Part shown: positions 18,200 through 26,441 of the stretch, piece by piece
Layout of the letters: every line of letters begins with the position of its first letter
Position numbering within the stretch: the first letter of the stretch is position 1
Origin: Candidatus Termititenax sp.
GTDB lineage: Bacteria; Margulisbacteria; Riflemargulisbacteria; GWF2-35-9; DYQY01
Reading direction: 5' to 3'
Assembly: GCA_020719045.1 (NCBI GenBank)
Contig: DYQY01000001.1
Location: 1 to 53,582 of the forward strand
Length of the DNA: 53,582 nucleotides
Program-made: the position numbers and the translations under genes
The notes under the pieces: model-generated
Told to the model about the DNA's origin: nothing
Databases searched by the model: none
The model's input: the letters and a program-made list of their open reading frames with translations, nothing else

Positions 18200-19840
18200 C
18201 TAAGAATTAATTATCTTTTTCGCACTTTCGTCTTGTACGTCTGTAACAAATGGTATACCTGTTACTGCTTCTGTTTCTCGGTTCAAAGAAAACAAATCAT
18301 CTCTACTTATATTTTCTACATTGAACTTTCTTGCTCCAGCCAATAGTTGTTGTAAACCAGCTGCTAATTTGTCTGCTAGTGTCCATATAGCAATAGCACC
18401 ATAAGGAACATTCTTCATTTCGTTCTTACCAACTTTTGCCTGTACATCATAGTAACCAGCGAAAATCTCTTCTGCGCTAGCACCTTCTTCTGCAACTGAC
18501 TTAGGTAAGGATGTCCAATTACCATTAACCGTAGCTTTACGCTCTGGTTTAAGTACCCCTTCGATATTTGAACCTAAGTAGCCAGGAATCATAACTGACC
18601 TGCCCTGACAAACTAATTTTGTAAAAGGAGCACCAAGCGCTAGTGCCTTGAATATATGGTCTTCTCTTACTAATCCACCAGCAAAAGCCATGTCTACAAC
18701 TTTTGTGCCTTTAGCGGCAAGCATTGTTGCATATTCCACAGCTTTTGATTGTAAATGTAGTGAAGGTACGCCCCATGTTTCCATCATATTCCATGGGCTC
18801 ATTCCTGTTCCACCACCTGAACCATCAATGGTAAGAAGATCAAGACCTGTCTCTGATGCTAATTTAATAGCCATAGCCAAAGCTTCCATACCATAAGAAC
18901 CTGTCTTTAAGGAAATTCTTGAAAAACCAAGTCCTCTTAAATGCTTAACTGCTTTTACAAAGTCTTTTGCTACTTCTTCTGGACTATTAAGACTTGTATA
19001 TCCTAAACGACTATGTCTAGCAAAAGATTTAATAGCTCTATTCTTATAAGCTTCTTTTACTTCTGGCTTAGTTGGATCTGGGTCTACAATGTATCCTCTT
19101 TCTTTTAGGAATACTGCATAATCAATATCAGTTACTTGGATTTCTCCACCGATATCTTTTGCTCCTTGTCCCCACTTAAGCTCAATTACTATCTTATCTC
19201 CGTACTTCTTCGCCATGTACTCTGCAACACCGTTTCTAGTATCTTCCACATTTAGCTGAACGATTATCGCACCATAACCATCATAGTACTTCAAGAATGT
19301 ATCTACTCTTCTTTCAAGTTCTGGTGCTTTTTCTATTACACCATTTTTCATAATAGATAGCTTATCTACACCAACTACGTTTTCACCAACCACGATTGGA
19401 AAACCAACTAAAGCTGCACCAGCAGCAAAAGATTCCCAATACTTCGCTGCAATAAAAGTAGAACCTAACGCACCACTCATAATTGGTAGTCTAAACTTTG
19501 TTTTAACTTTATTACCAAAAGAGCCTTCGATTTTTACATTTGGGAAAATACAATCATCAGCATTTGTTGTTAAACCTTTTGCTAAACCATGTGCCCCATA
19601 ATTATAACCATTAATTCTTAGATTATTATAGTTAACGCCAAGGTGAGTAGTATTTGAGCTACCTGCAGTTATAGAGCCGAAATCTCTTGGATATAGAATC
19701 TTTCTTCCTTTAATACTTGATAACCATGTCTCACATTTTCCCTGACAATCAGACTTACATAGTGTGCAAAGACCTGATTCACAAGGGTTACCTCTATTTG
19801 CTGTTCCTAACGCGTCGTTTGTTTTTGGCCACTGTATCAT
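18200..19840 (-). CDS. Glutamate synthase-related FMN-binding protein
   Basis: A 546-aa protein with the FMN-binding TIM barrel of the glutamate synthase large subunit (domain 2). Core motifs are MSGALGSTFIAAKYWE, VELKWGQGAKDIGG-like and IDGSGGGTGMSPW. A Cys cluster CESGLCTLCKSDCQGKC (about residues 19-35) may bind Fe-S. The C-terminal 3Fe-4S cysteines of classical GltB are not evident, and there is no glutaminase domain, so real GOGAT activity is uncertain. I chose the ATG at 19840 because GGAG lies 7-10 nt upstream; an upstream TTG at 19888 would cut into the leader RNA. It lies downstream of a GAF-ANTAR antiterminator gene and has a candidate ANTAR hairpin in its leader. Confidence 0.85.
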   Translation of the reverse strand: MIQWPKTNDALGTANRGNPCESGLCTLCKSDCQGKCETWLSSIKGRKILYPRDFGSITAGSSNTTHLGVNYNNLRINGYNYGAHGLAKGLTTNADDCIFPNVKIEGSFGNKVKTKFRLPIMSGALGSTFIAAKYWESFAAGAALVGFPIVVGENVVGVDKLSIMKNGVIEKAPELERRVDTFLKYYDGYGAIIVQLNVEDTRNGVAEYMAKKYGDKIVIELKWGQGAKDIGGEIQVTDIDYAVFLKERGYIVDPDPTKPEVKEAYKNRAIKSFARHSRLGYTSLNSPEEVAKDFVKAVKHLRGLGFSRISLKTGSYGMEALAMAIKLASETGLDLLTIDGSGGGTGMSPWNMMETWGVPSLHLQSKAVEYATMLAAKGTKVVDMAFAGGLVREDHIFKALALGAPFTKLVCQGRSVMIPGYLGSNIEGVLKPERKATVNGNWTSLPKSVAEEGASAEEIFAGYYDVQAKVGKNEMKNVPYGAIAIWTLADKLAAGLQQLLAGARKFNVENISRDDLFSLNRETEAVTGIPFVTDVQDESAKKIINS

Positions 19841-19883
19841 TTCTGTCTCCTTTTTTTTATTATTTAACTCAAAAAGAATAACT

Positions 19884-19932
19884 ACCAACTACACAGTTGA
19901 TTGCCGTAAAAACCTTTCGACGTTGAAAGATT
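19884..19932 (-). promoter_or_regulatory. Candidate ANTAR-responsive dual-hairpin leader RNA
   Basis: On the minus strand the first hairpin pairs AATCTTTC with GAAAGGTT (one U-G pair) around the hexaloop AACGTC, with A at position 1 and G at position 4 as in known ANTAR targets. Nine nt later a second hairpin ATCAAC/GTTGGT carries the hexaloop TGTGTA, which keeps G4 but has U1. A U-rich stretch (TTATTCTTTTT) follows. The element lies between a GAF-ANTAR gene and the gene it would control. Confidence 0.6.
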
Positions 19933-19942
19933 GCTTACTTTA

Positions 19943-20635
19943 TTAAGTTAGCTTAACTTGCTCTGCTACTATAACAATATCCGCAATGTCTCTCATTGAC
20001 TTACGGTTATCCATGGCAAACTTTTGTAACTTTAGATAAGCCTGTTCTTCACTAAGGCCATTATCTCGCATCAAAATTCCTTTAGCTCTCTCGACCCTTT
20101 TCCTTGTCTCTAGCTCTTCCTGAATAATCTTACTTTTCACCATTAAGTCTGTATTCTCTATAGCAACTGCTGCTTGATTTGCTATTGCGGTAATAGTACT
20201 AATTTCCGTCTTAGAAAACTTATGTTCTTCTGAGGTATAACAATTCAATACACCAATAACTTTATTCTTTACACACAAAGGAACTGAAAGCAATGACTTA
20301 AGACTTTCTTGTTTAGCGATATCTCGATACTTATATTCTTTGTCAGCCGTTACATCCTTTACATAAATTATTGTATTACTGCTTGCAACCTTACCAGCAA
20401 TTCCCTCATTAAGCTTAAGTGGTCCCTTATTGTTATAGGCTTCACTAATACTCTGCGTGGCTCGTACCTCAAGTTCTCCAGTTTGTTCATTAATAAGCAT
20501 CAAAGAACAAATCTTAGAGCTTAATAGTTCTGCTGTAACAACAACAATCAGCCTAAGGATATCTTCCAGATACTTGTCTGATGTTATTGCTGAACTAATT
20601 TTTGATAACGCTTTTAGTTGTGCATTTATTGTCAT
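19943..20635 (-). CDS. GAF-ANTAR domain transcription antiterminator
   Basis: A 230-aa regulator. The GAF sensor domain spans about residues 20-165 (LSSKICSLMLINEQTGEL, LNEGIAGKVASSNTIIYV, SLLSVPLCVKNKVIGVLNCY, AIANQAAVAIENTDL). A helix leads into a C-terminal ANTAR domain (ERAKGILMRDNGLSEEQAYLKLQKFAMDNRKSM). ANTAR proteins bind paired hexaloop hairpins in nascent mRNA and block terminators, often at nitrogen-assimilation genes. No receiver domain is present, so the input is a ligand or redox signal through GAF. It lies 102 bp upstream of the glutamate-synthase-like gene with the same orientation. Confidence 0.93.
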   Translation of the reverse strand: MTINAQLKALSKISSAITSDKYLEDILRLIVVVTAELLSSKICSLMLINEQTGELEVRATQSISEAYNNKGPLKLNEGIAGKVASSNTIIYVKDVTADKEYKYRDIAKQESLKSLLSVPLCVKNKVIGVLNCYTSEEHKFSKTEISTITAIANQAAVAIENTDLMVKSKIIQEELETRKRVERAKGILMRDNGLSEEQAYLKLQKFAMDNRKSMRDIADIVIVAEQVKLT

Positions 20636-20668
20636 AATGATACTTTTTTATATTGATTACACTAAAAA

Positions 20669-20677
20669 ATTATATCA
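20669..20677 (-). promoter_or_regulatory. Extended -10 promoter of the GAF-ANTAR gene
   Basis: On the minus strand TG-A-TATAAT lies about 33 nt before the ATG, giving a leader of about 27 nt. No clear -35 is seen. The 231-bp gap up to the flavoprotein gene holds nothing else I can name. Confidence 0.55.
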
Positions 20678-20866
20678 TAGTAAGTTTAAGAAAAAAACGG
20701 CACAACCCATATAAATAAAGGGATACAGCGAATTATTATAATCACTATTCGGTAGTTTTGAAGCAATCAACGTCAAAAAAAATATTTTTGTTTGCTGTTT
20801 TTCAGAATAGGTCTTTTTGGTAACTCAATATGCAACATATTTCTGCTAATATGCTATTTTTAATAA

Positions 20867-22918
20867 CTAGCTATACTCTACTTTTTTGTTACCTTTTCTA
20901 ATTCCTGCTGTTGGACAATTATTTACAATCTCATCACAAGCAAGACAATCAACCTCTTTCATCTCACCATTAAATGGTGGTTTTACCCTTGAGCTAAAGC
21001 CTCTTCCAGTTAAACCCAGAAGTTTATAGTTATCGTTAGCTTCTGCTATTCTTATACAAGATGCACAGTTTATACATTTATCAGTTTCAAGCACCACTTC
21101 ATCATTTGAGTCCTTCTCATATTCCCGACTCTCTCCCTGAAACATTTTTGTATCAACATCATATAACTCAGAGTATTCCTTAAGCTTACAGTCATTAACC
21201 TCTACGCACCCACACAATAGGCATCTCTCTGCCTCATATTTCAGCTGTTCATCACTTGCTGGTAACTCAATTACATTAAACCCTTGTTTTCTTTCCTCAA
21301 TTGAAATGTGAGGTATTATCATCCTAGATTTTTTCTCGTAAGTAGCAAACATTACCTCTGGAAGCTCACATAGCTCACCTGTTACAGAGCTAAATAATTT
21401 CTTCTCTCCAAAAGCAACTGCTTTCATTAAATAATTATCTATTGCAAAAGCTGCTTTCCTTCCAGCAGCCACAGCGGTAACTACTAAATCTGGACCTGTA
21501 ACACAATCTCCTGCTGCAAATACTTTTTCGTTCCTTGTTTGCATATTGCTCTTATCTATTTCTGGAATACCTCTTTTTCCTAAAATATCCAAAGGCATAA
21601 ACGATGAATCTACCCTCTGGCCTATTGCCATAATCATTGTATCTACTTGCAATTCATACTCGCTTCCCTTAACTGGGATTGGGCTTCTCCTACCAGAAGC
21701 ATCCGGCTGGCTAAGTTCCATCTTAATACAAGTAACCTTCAGCTTATTTTTTACTTCTTCACATTTTACTGGTGCAGAAAGGTACTGAAACTCCACACCT
21801 TCTTCTATTGCTTCAGCGACCTCATCTTTACCTGGCATCTCTTCTTCGCTTCTACGATAAAGGATTGTTGTTTTTACTCCCATTCGCACAGCTGTCCTTG
21901 CAGCATCCATCGCTGTATGCCCACCACCAACAACCACTGTCTCGTTACCTATCTCTCTAGGTGTATGTTTTGCAACCAGCTCTAAATACTTAACGGCTGG
22001 CACAACTAACGATGAGTTTTCACCTGGAATATCCATTGAAGAAGATATTTGTGCTCCATTAGCAAGTAGCACAGCATCTGAACTCTCCATCAACTCTTCA
22101 AAACTAATATCTTTACCTACTTTTGTATTATAAAGAATCTCTACACCTAACTGAGCAATAATTGCATCCAGCTCTTTATCGATAATATCTTCTGGTAATC
22201 TGTAGTAAGGGATACCATATCTAGTCATTCCACCATGCTTTGGATGAGCCTCATAAACTTTTACTCTATGACCACTTAGTGCTAGAAAATAACTTGCTGT
22301 CATTCCTGCTGGACCTGCCCCAACTATGCTAACAACTTTACCAGTATCAGAGGCTTTCGCTGGCAGAAATGGACCACCTTGCTCAATCTCTTTATCAGAA
22401 ATATAGCGCTTCTGGATACGAATACTTATTGGCTCATCTACCCTATTCCTCCTACAAACCTTTTCACAAGGCGCAGGACAAACCCTACCAAGAATATTTG
22501 GGATAGGTGCTTTCTGTCTTATTAGTTTTGCTGCTTCTTGGTATTTTCCCTCGCCCTCTAAAGCAAGAAAACCCTGAATGTTAATATTTGCTGGACATCC
22601 TTCTACCATACAAGGAGCCAAGCAATCTCCAAAATGGTCTGACATTAGTAATTCTAAAGCCATCTTACGAATACCTTTTACTCGCTCATTATCTGTTTCA
22701 ACAATCATGCCGTCAGAACATGCTGTTGAACAAGATGGAACAATGCCTGCTCTTCCATTCTTAATCTCAACAACACAAACAAAACAACTTCCATATGGTG
22801 CAAGCTCTTTAACATGACAAAGGGTTGGTATATATATGTCGTTTTCAGCACAAACACTCAGAATCGTTTGTCCTTCATTAAAAAAATATTCCTTACTATT
22901 AAGTATTACTCTGCTCAT
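20867..22918 (-). CDS. Fe-S flavoprotein: 2Fe-2S/GltD-like NAD(P)H oxidoreductase (StnC/NfnB-like)
   Basis: A 683-aa multidomain redox subunit. It starts with a 2Fe-2S ferredoxin domain (CHVKELAPYGSCFVC, then SCSTAC), followed by an NuoG-like DHFGDCLAPCMVEGC motif. The GltD-type Fe-S motif is GRVCPAPCEKVCRR, the FAD motif is VVSIVGAGPAGMTASYFLALSG and the NAD(P) motif is VVVGGGHTAMDAARTA. The C-terminal part has Cys pairs (CLLCGC, CINCASCI, CLACDEIVNNCPTAGI). No hydrogenase H-cluster or molybdopterin domain is present. It overlaps the NuoF-like gene by 4 bp. The architecture matches the third subunit of Sporomusa-type transhydrogenases, which couple NADH, NADPH and ferredoxin; the actual reaction is inferred. 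Confidence 0.87.
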   Translation of the reverse strand: MSRVILNSKEYFFNEGQTILSVCAENDIYIPTLCHVKELAPYGSCFVCVVEIKNGRAGIVPSCSTACSDGMIVETDNERVKGIRKMALELLMSDHFGDCLAPCMVEGCPANINIQGFLALEGEGKYQEAAKLIRQKAPIPNILGRVCPAPCEKVCRRNRVDEPISIRIQKRYISDKEIEQGGPFLPAKASDTGKVVSIVGAGPAGMTASYFLALSGHRVKVYEAHPKHGGMTRYGIPYYRLPEDIIDKELDAIIAQLGVEILYNTKVGKDISFEELMESSDAVLLANGAQISSSMDIPGENSSLVVPAVKYLELVAKHTPREIGNETVVVGGGHTAMDAARTAVRMGVKTTILYRRSEEEMPGKDEVAEAIEEGVEFQYLSAPVKCEEVKNKLKVTCIKMELSQPDASGRRSPIPVKGSEYELQVDTMIMAIGQRVDSSFMPLDILGKRGIPEIDKSNMQTRNEKVFAAGDCVTGPDLVVTAVAAGRKAAFAIDNYLMKAVAFGEKKLFSSVTGELCELPEVMFATYEKKSRMIIPHISIEERKQGFNVIELPASDEQLKYEAERCLLCGCVEVNDCKLKEYSELYDVDTKMFQGESREYEKDSNDEVVLETDKCINCASCIRIAEANDNYKLLGLTGRGFSSRVKPPFNGEMKEVDCLACDEIVNNCPTAGIRKGNKKVEYS

Positions 22919-24681
22919 AATTTACTCACCGCACCTACTGGGCAAACCTTTTCACAATTACCACATTTAATACACTTCTCTTGATGAATATAATGTGGTT
23001 TTTTAAGCGACCCTGAAATAGTGTCAACTGGACAATTCTTTGCACATTTTGTACAACCAATGCACTTCTGCTCATCTATTGTGTATATTACTAGTGCTTT
23101 GCAAACCCCTGTCGAGCATTTTTTCTCGTTTATATGTTCAAGATATTCACTCTCAAAATACCTTAGTGTTGTCATAACAGGGTTTGGTGCTGTTTTACCA
23201 AGCGCACATAAAGACGCCACGCCAATGTTCTGAGCAAGAGCTCTCAGTTTATTAAGCTCTTCCATATTTGATTTCCCTTCAGTCATCCTAGTAAGGATTT
23301 CTAACATCCTTTTTGTGCCAATCCTACAAAAAGTACATTTTCCGCAAGACTCACTCTGAATAAACTGCAAAAAATACTTTGCTAAATCAACCATACAAGT
23401 ATCCTCATCTACCGCTACCATTCCGCCTGAGCCAACAATGGCACCCGTACTCATTAAGCTTTCATAGTCAACTAGGGTATCAAACATTTCTGCAGGGATA
23501 CATCCTCCAGAAGGACCACCAAGCTGTACAGCTTTAACTTCTTTATTAGTGGAAGAACCTCCACCAATTCCATAAATAATATCTCGCAAAGAAACACCCA
23601 TCTCTATCTCAATAAGCCCTGCATTTTTAATTTTTCCTGCCAATGAAAACACCTTTGTGCCAGGACTCTTTTCAGTACCAAGCGCACTAAAGCTGTCAGC
23701 ACCTTTTCTAATTATCCAAGGAATGTTTGCTAGAGTTTCAACATTATTAATATTTGTTGGCTTTTCCCACAATCCTTTTGTAGCTGGAAAAGGAGGTTTA
23801 ATTCTTGGCATGCCTCTTTGACCTTCAACCGAAGCAATAAGGGCTGTTTCTTCGCCGCAAACAAAAGCTCCTGCTCCTTCTTTAATAATTATCTCAAACC
23901 CAAAACCTGAATTAAGGACATTCTCTCCAAGCAAATTTGACTCTTTAGCATCAATAATTGCTTTTCTAAGCCTCATTATTGCCAGTGGATACTCTGCTCT
24001 ACAATAGATGTATCCCTTGCTCGCACCAATGGCATAACCACAAATAATAAGTCCTTCGATAACCCTATGTGGATCTCCCTCCATAACAGCTCTATCCATA
24101 AAAGCACCTGGGTCACCCTCGTCAGCATTACAGATAACGTACTTTTGTTCGCTCTGTGCTTTTCTAGCCAGATCCCACTTAATACCCGTGCTAAACCCAG
24201 CTCCACCTCTTCCACGAAGACCAGACTTCTTGATGTTTTCTATCACTTCTTCCGGGCTGATATTATTCAAAACTTTTTTTAAAGCAACATAACCATCTTT
24301 TTCCAGATAATCATTTAGTTTGTCTGGATTAATTATTCCGCAGTTTTCCAAAACTATCCTGTTTTGTCCTTTAAGTTTTTTATCTTTTTCAATAACTAAT
24401 ACCTTAGAAGAAAGCAACTTCTTGTTAGTTAAATTTTCTAATAAAAAAGGTATCTGTTCTGCTGAAAGATTAGCTAGTAATAGGGTCTTTCCTTTTATGA
24501 TTGTTTCAATTAGTGGCTCTAAATGACAAAACCCATTACAAGAAGTATAGTCGATTTCAATATTCTGGAAGTTCTTAACTTGCTCTTCAAGCTTATCATA
24601 AATTGCTCTTGCTCCTGCTGCGATACCACAAGTGCCCATCCCAACTTTTAATAACACTGACTGGGGGAGCTTAGAATTCAT
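22915..24681 (-). CDS. NuoF/HydB-like NADH-binding flavoprotein subunit
   Basis: A 588-aa subunit that binds NAD(H) and FMN. Domains in order: thioredoxin-like 2Fe-2S (GTCGIAAGA then SCNGFCHLEP); NuoF 51-kDa core with GLRGRGGAGFSTGIKW, CNADEGDPGAFMDR and GAGAFVCGEETALIASVEG; SLBB segment LGGPSGGCIPAEM; 4Fe-4S motif SCGKCTFCRIGT plus a distal Cys; and a C-terminal 2[4Fe-4S] ferredoxin with CIGCTKCAKNCP and CIKCGNCEKVCP. The extra ferredoxin domain is typical of bifurcating HydB-type subunits rather than complex I. It overlaps the NuoE-like gene by 11 bp and the GltD-like gene by 4 bp. Confidence 0.93.
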   Translation of the reverse strand: MNSKLPQSVLLKVGMGTCGIAAGARAIYDKLEEQVKNFQNIEIDYTSCNGFCHLEPLIETIIKGKTLLLANLSAEQIPFLLENLTNKKLLSSKVLVIEKDKKLKGQNRIVLENCGIINPDKLNDYLEKDGYVALKKVLNNISPEEVIENIKKSGLRGRGGAGFSTGIKWDLARKAQSEQKYVICNADEGDPGAFMDRAVMEGDPHRVIEGLIICGYAIGASKGYIYCRAEYPLAIMRLRKAIIDAKESNLLGENVLNSGFGFEIIIKEGAGAFVCGEETALIASVEGQRGMPRIKPPFPATKGLWEKPTNINNVETLANIPWIIRKGADSFSALGTEKSPGTKVFSLAGKIKNAGLIEIEMGVSLRDIIYGIGGGSSTNKEVKAVQLGGPSGGCIPAEMFDTLVDYESLMSTGAIVGSGGMVAVDEDTCMVDLAKYFLQFIQSESCGKCTFCRIGTKRMLEILTRMTEGKSNMEELNKLRALAQNIGVASLCALGKTAPNPVMTTLRYFESEYLEHINEKKCSTGVCKALVIYTIDEQKCIGCTKCAKNCPVDTISGSLKKPHYIHQEKCIKCGNCEKVCPVGAVSKL

Positions 24682-25126
24682 TCAATATTCCCCTCAATTT
24701 ATCTGCTGTAAGTTTGCCATAAACTTCGTTATTAATCATGATTGCTGGTGCAAGTGAACAACAACCCAAACACGCAACCGTCTCCAAAGTAAACTTATTA
24801 TCTGCTGTGGTCTCACCTATCCCAATACCTAGCTCTTCGCTAATAACATCTATCAAGTTGTCAGCACCACGCACATGGCAAGCAGTTCCTTTACATATTC
24901 TTATTAAGTTCTCTCCAGAAGGTGTAAGCTTGAATTGGCTATAAAAAGTAGCTATACCGAAGAGCCTGTTTTCTTTAATATCTGTCTTACTACAAACTTC
25001 CTTCATTTGTTCTTTGGAAATAAACCCATAATCATGTTGAATTGCTTGAAGAATTGGTATAGCAGCAGCTTCTTCTCTGCCACACATAGCTATAATCTGA
25101 TCTATATTTCTTGCATTGTCAGACAT
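24671..25126 (-). CDS. NuoE/HydC-like 2Fe-2S subunit
   Basis: Thioredoxin-fold 2Fe-2S subunit of about 151 aa. The helical N-terminal part is GREEAAAIPILQAIQHDYGFI. The cluster cysteines are in CKGTACHVRGA and ETVACLGCCSLAPAIMIN, and the end is YGKLTADKLRGIL. It partners NuoF-type subunits in complex I and in electron-bifurcating hydrogenases and transhydrogenases. It is the first gene of the three-gene operon. The start is ambiguous: I use the ATG at 25126; a GTG at 25150 would add eight residues and neither has a clear Shine-Dalgarno sequence. Confidence 0.9.
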   Translation of the reverse strand: MSDNARNIDQIIAMCGREEAAAIPILQAIQHDYGFISKEQMKEVCSKTDIKENRLFGIATFYSQFKLTPSGENLIRICKGTACHVRGADNLIDVISEELGIGIGETTADNKFTLETVACLGCCSLAPAIMINNEVYGKLTADKLRGILNEF

Positions 25127-25234
25127 AACAATAATGTTACTATGAAGCACCTTATAAGAAAAGAAAAAAGCGCCTTATTAATCTATTTTCTGTCTTATCC
25201 ACAATTTAATTTTCATTACCAAGCAACCTTTTCT

Positions 25235-25265
25235 AACAATTTATTAGCAATTATACAAAATTGTT
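25235..25265. promoter_or_regulatory. Divergent regulatory region: inverted repeat over a minus-strand -10 box
   Basis: AACAATTT (25235-25242) and AAATTGTT (25258-25265) form perfect 8-bp arms around 15 bases. A perfect TATAAT faces the NuoE-like gene inside the loop (25250-25255, minus). The position between the redox operon and the glutamate synthase operon fits an operator, but an RNA hairpin is also possible. Confidence 0.45.
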
Positions 25266-25284
25266 TCATCTCAACAGCTTAATA

Positions 25285-25313
25285 TTGACCATTAATGCGT
25301 TTTGTAAGAAAAT
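25285..25313 (+). promoter_or_regulatory. Putative promoter of the glutamate synthase operon
   Basis: TTGACC (25285-25290), a 17-bp spacer and GAAAAT (25308-25313). The start would be about 25320, 3 nt before the ATG, so the mRNA would be nearly leaderless. The -10 box matches only four of six bases. Confidence 0.4.
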
Positions 25314-25322
25314 ACCTAGGCG

Positions 25323-26441
25323 ATGTGCAGAATAGGTGCAATAAAAAGTCTTAATCCAATCCATCCATCAATGGCGCTAACCCTTATGTTGTCTCAACAA
25401 AAAGGTCACGACAACTCTGGCTTTGCGATCGTCATGAAAGACCTCTATGGAATATTTGAACCATACAAAGATAAACCATTGCTCTCATATTCATGTACAG
25501 AAAAAGGCAAAACAATTATTGAAGAATTTATGATGGAAAAAGGTTTTTCTAAAAAAATATTTAGATGGGAACCTCCTGTAAAACCTTTTAAAGGTATGGA
25601 TTTTGCCAAAATGCCCTTTTATGGTTTTGATGTTTTTAACTATCCTGATAACTTAATGAATGCTCCTTGGGAAACTAAAGAAGACGCTCTATTAGACACA
25701 AGACTTGAACTAAGAAAATTACTCGAAGAAACAGGGGATGGGTTTGTTTTTTCTTTTTGGCCAGATGTTTTAACCCTGAAAGAAATCGGTAATCCAAACC
25801 ATATCGGTGAATACTTTGACCTTTGGACAAAAAGAGATGATATTTTATCTAAAAATATCGTTATCCAATACAGACAGAACACTAACTACGAAATCGTTCG
25901 CTACGCAGCGCATCCTTTCTTCTTACAAGGATACACGCTTTGTGCTAACGGCGAAAATACCTTCTATGTAAAAAACAAAGAATGTCAAAAAAGCCTTCAC
26001 AAAGGATATATCGGATTTGAATCTGACTCACAGTGTTTCTTATACACACTGCACTATATACATCATGAGCTTAAATGGCCACTGCCTTACTATAAACATG
26101 TAATTACCCCTCTTCCTTTTGAAGATATTGATAAAATGGAAGCAGAAAAACAAAAATCATTATATAAAATAAGAGAATCTCTAGCTCACTTAGAGATAAA
26201 TGGTCCTAATACTATTATTGGATTACTACCAGACAATTTAATGTTTACTTGCTGTGACTCAAAGAAGCTTAGACCTGTAGTTGTCGCATCTGACGGCGTT
26301 ACGACTGTTATCACCTCGGAAGTATGTGGCGTAAATGATGTTCTTCCAAACAGAGATCCTGAAAAAGACATCTACCCTAACGAGCGAGAAATTGTTGCAA
26401 TAACTAACGACATGGAGATAAAAAGATGGAAGCAACAGTAA
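25323..26441 (+). CDS. Glutamate synthase glutaminase (class II amidotransferase) subunit
   Basis: A 372-aa protein equivalent to the first domain of GltB, encoded separately as in archaeal-type glutamate synthases. The Ntn nucleophile is Cys2 (MCRIGAIKS), followed by LSQQKGHDNSGFAI. Cys2 fixes the start. It would hydrolyse glutamine and pass ammonia to the FMN subunit. The stop overlaps the next gene by 16 bp. The start codon follows a possible promoter by only a few nucleotides and has at most a weak AGG upstream. Confidence 0.88.
   Translation: MCRIGAIKSLNPIHPSMALTLMLSQQKGHDNSGFAIVMKDLYGIFEPYKDKPLLSYSCTEKGKTIIEEFMMEKGFSKKIFRWEPPVKPFKGMDFAKMPFYGFDVFNYPDNLMNAPWETKEDALLDTRLELRKLLEETGDGFVFSFWPDVLTLKEIGNPNHIGEYFDLWTKRDDILSKNIVIQYRQNTNYEIVRYAAHPFFLQGYTLCANGENTFYVKNKECQKSLHKGYIGFESDSQCFLYTLHYIHHELKWPLPYYKHVITPLPFEDIDKMEAEKQKSLYKIRESLAHLEINGPNTIIGLLPDNLMFTCCDSKKLRPVVVASDGVTTVITSEVCGVNDVLPNRDPEKDIYPNEREIVAITNDMEIKRWKQQ

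Noticed and set aside
19841-19888. Upstream TTG start for the glutamate-synthase-like gene
   Set aside because: A good GGAG lies just before the ATG at 19840, and the extension would run over part of the leader RNA with no conserved residues.
20867-25126. Electron-bifurcating FeFe hydrogenase operon
   Set aside because: The NuoE/NuoF subunits fit, but there is no H-cluster subunit; the third gene is a GltD-type flavoprotein.
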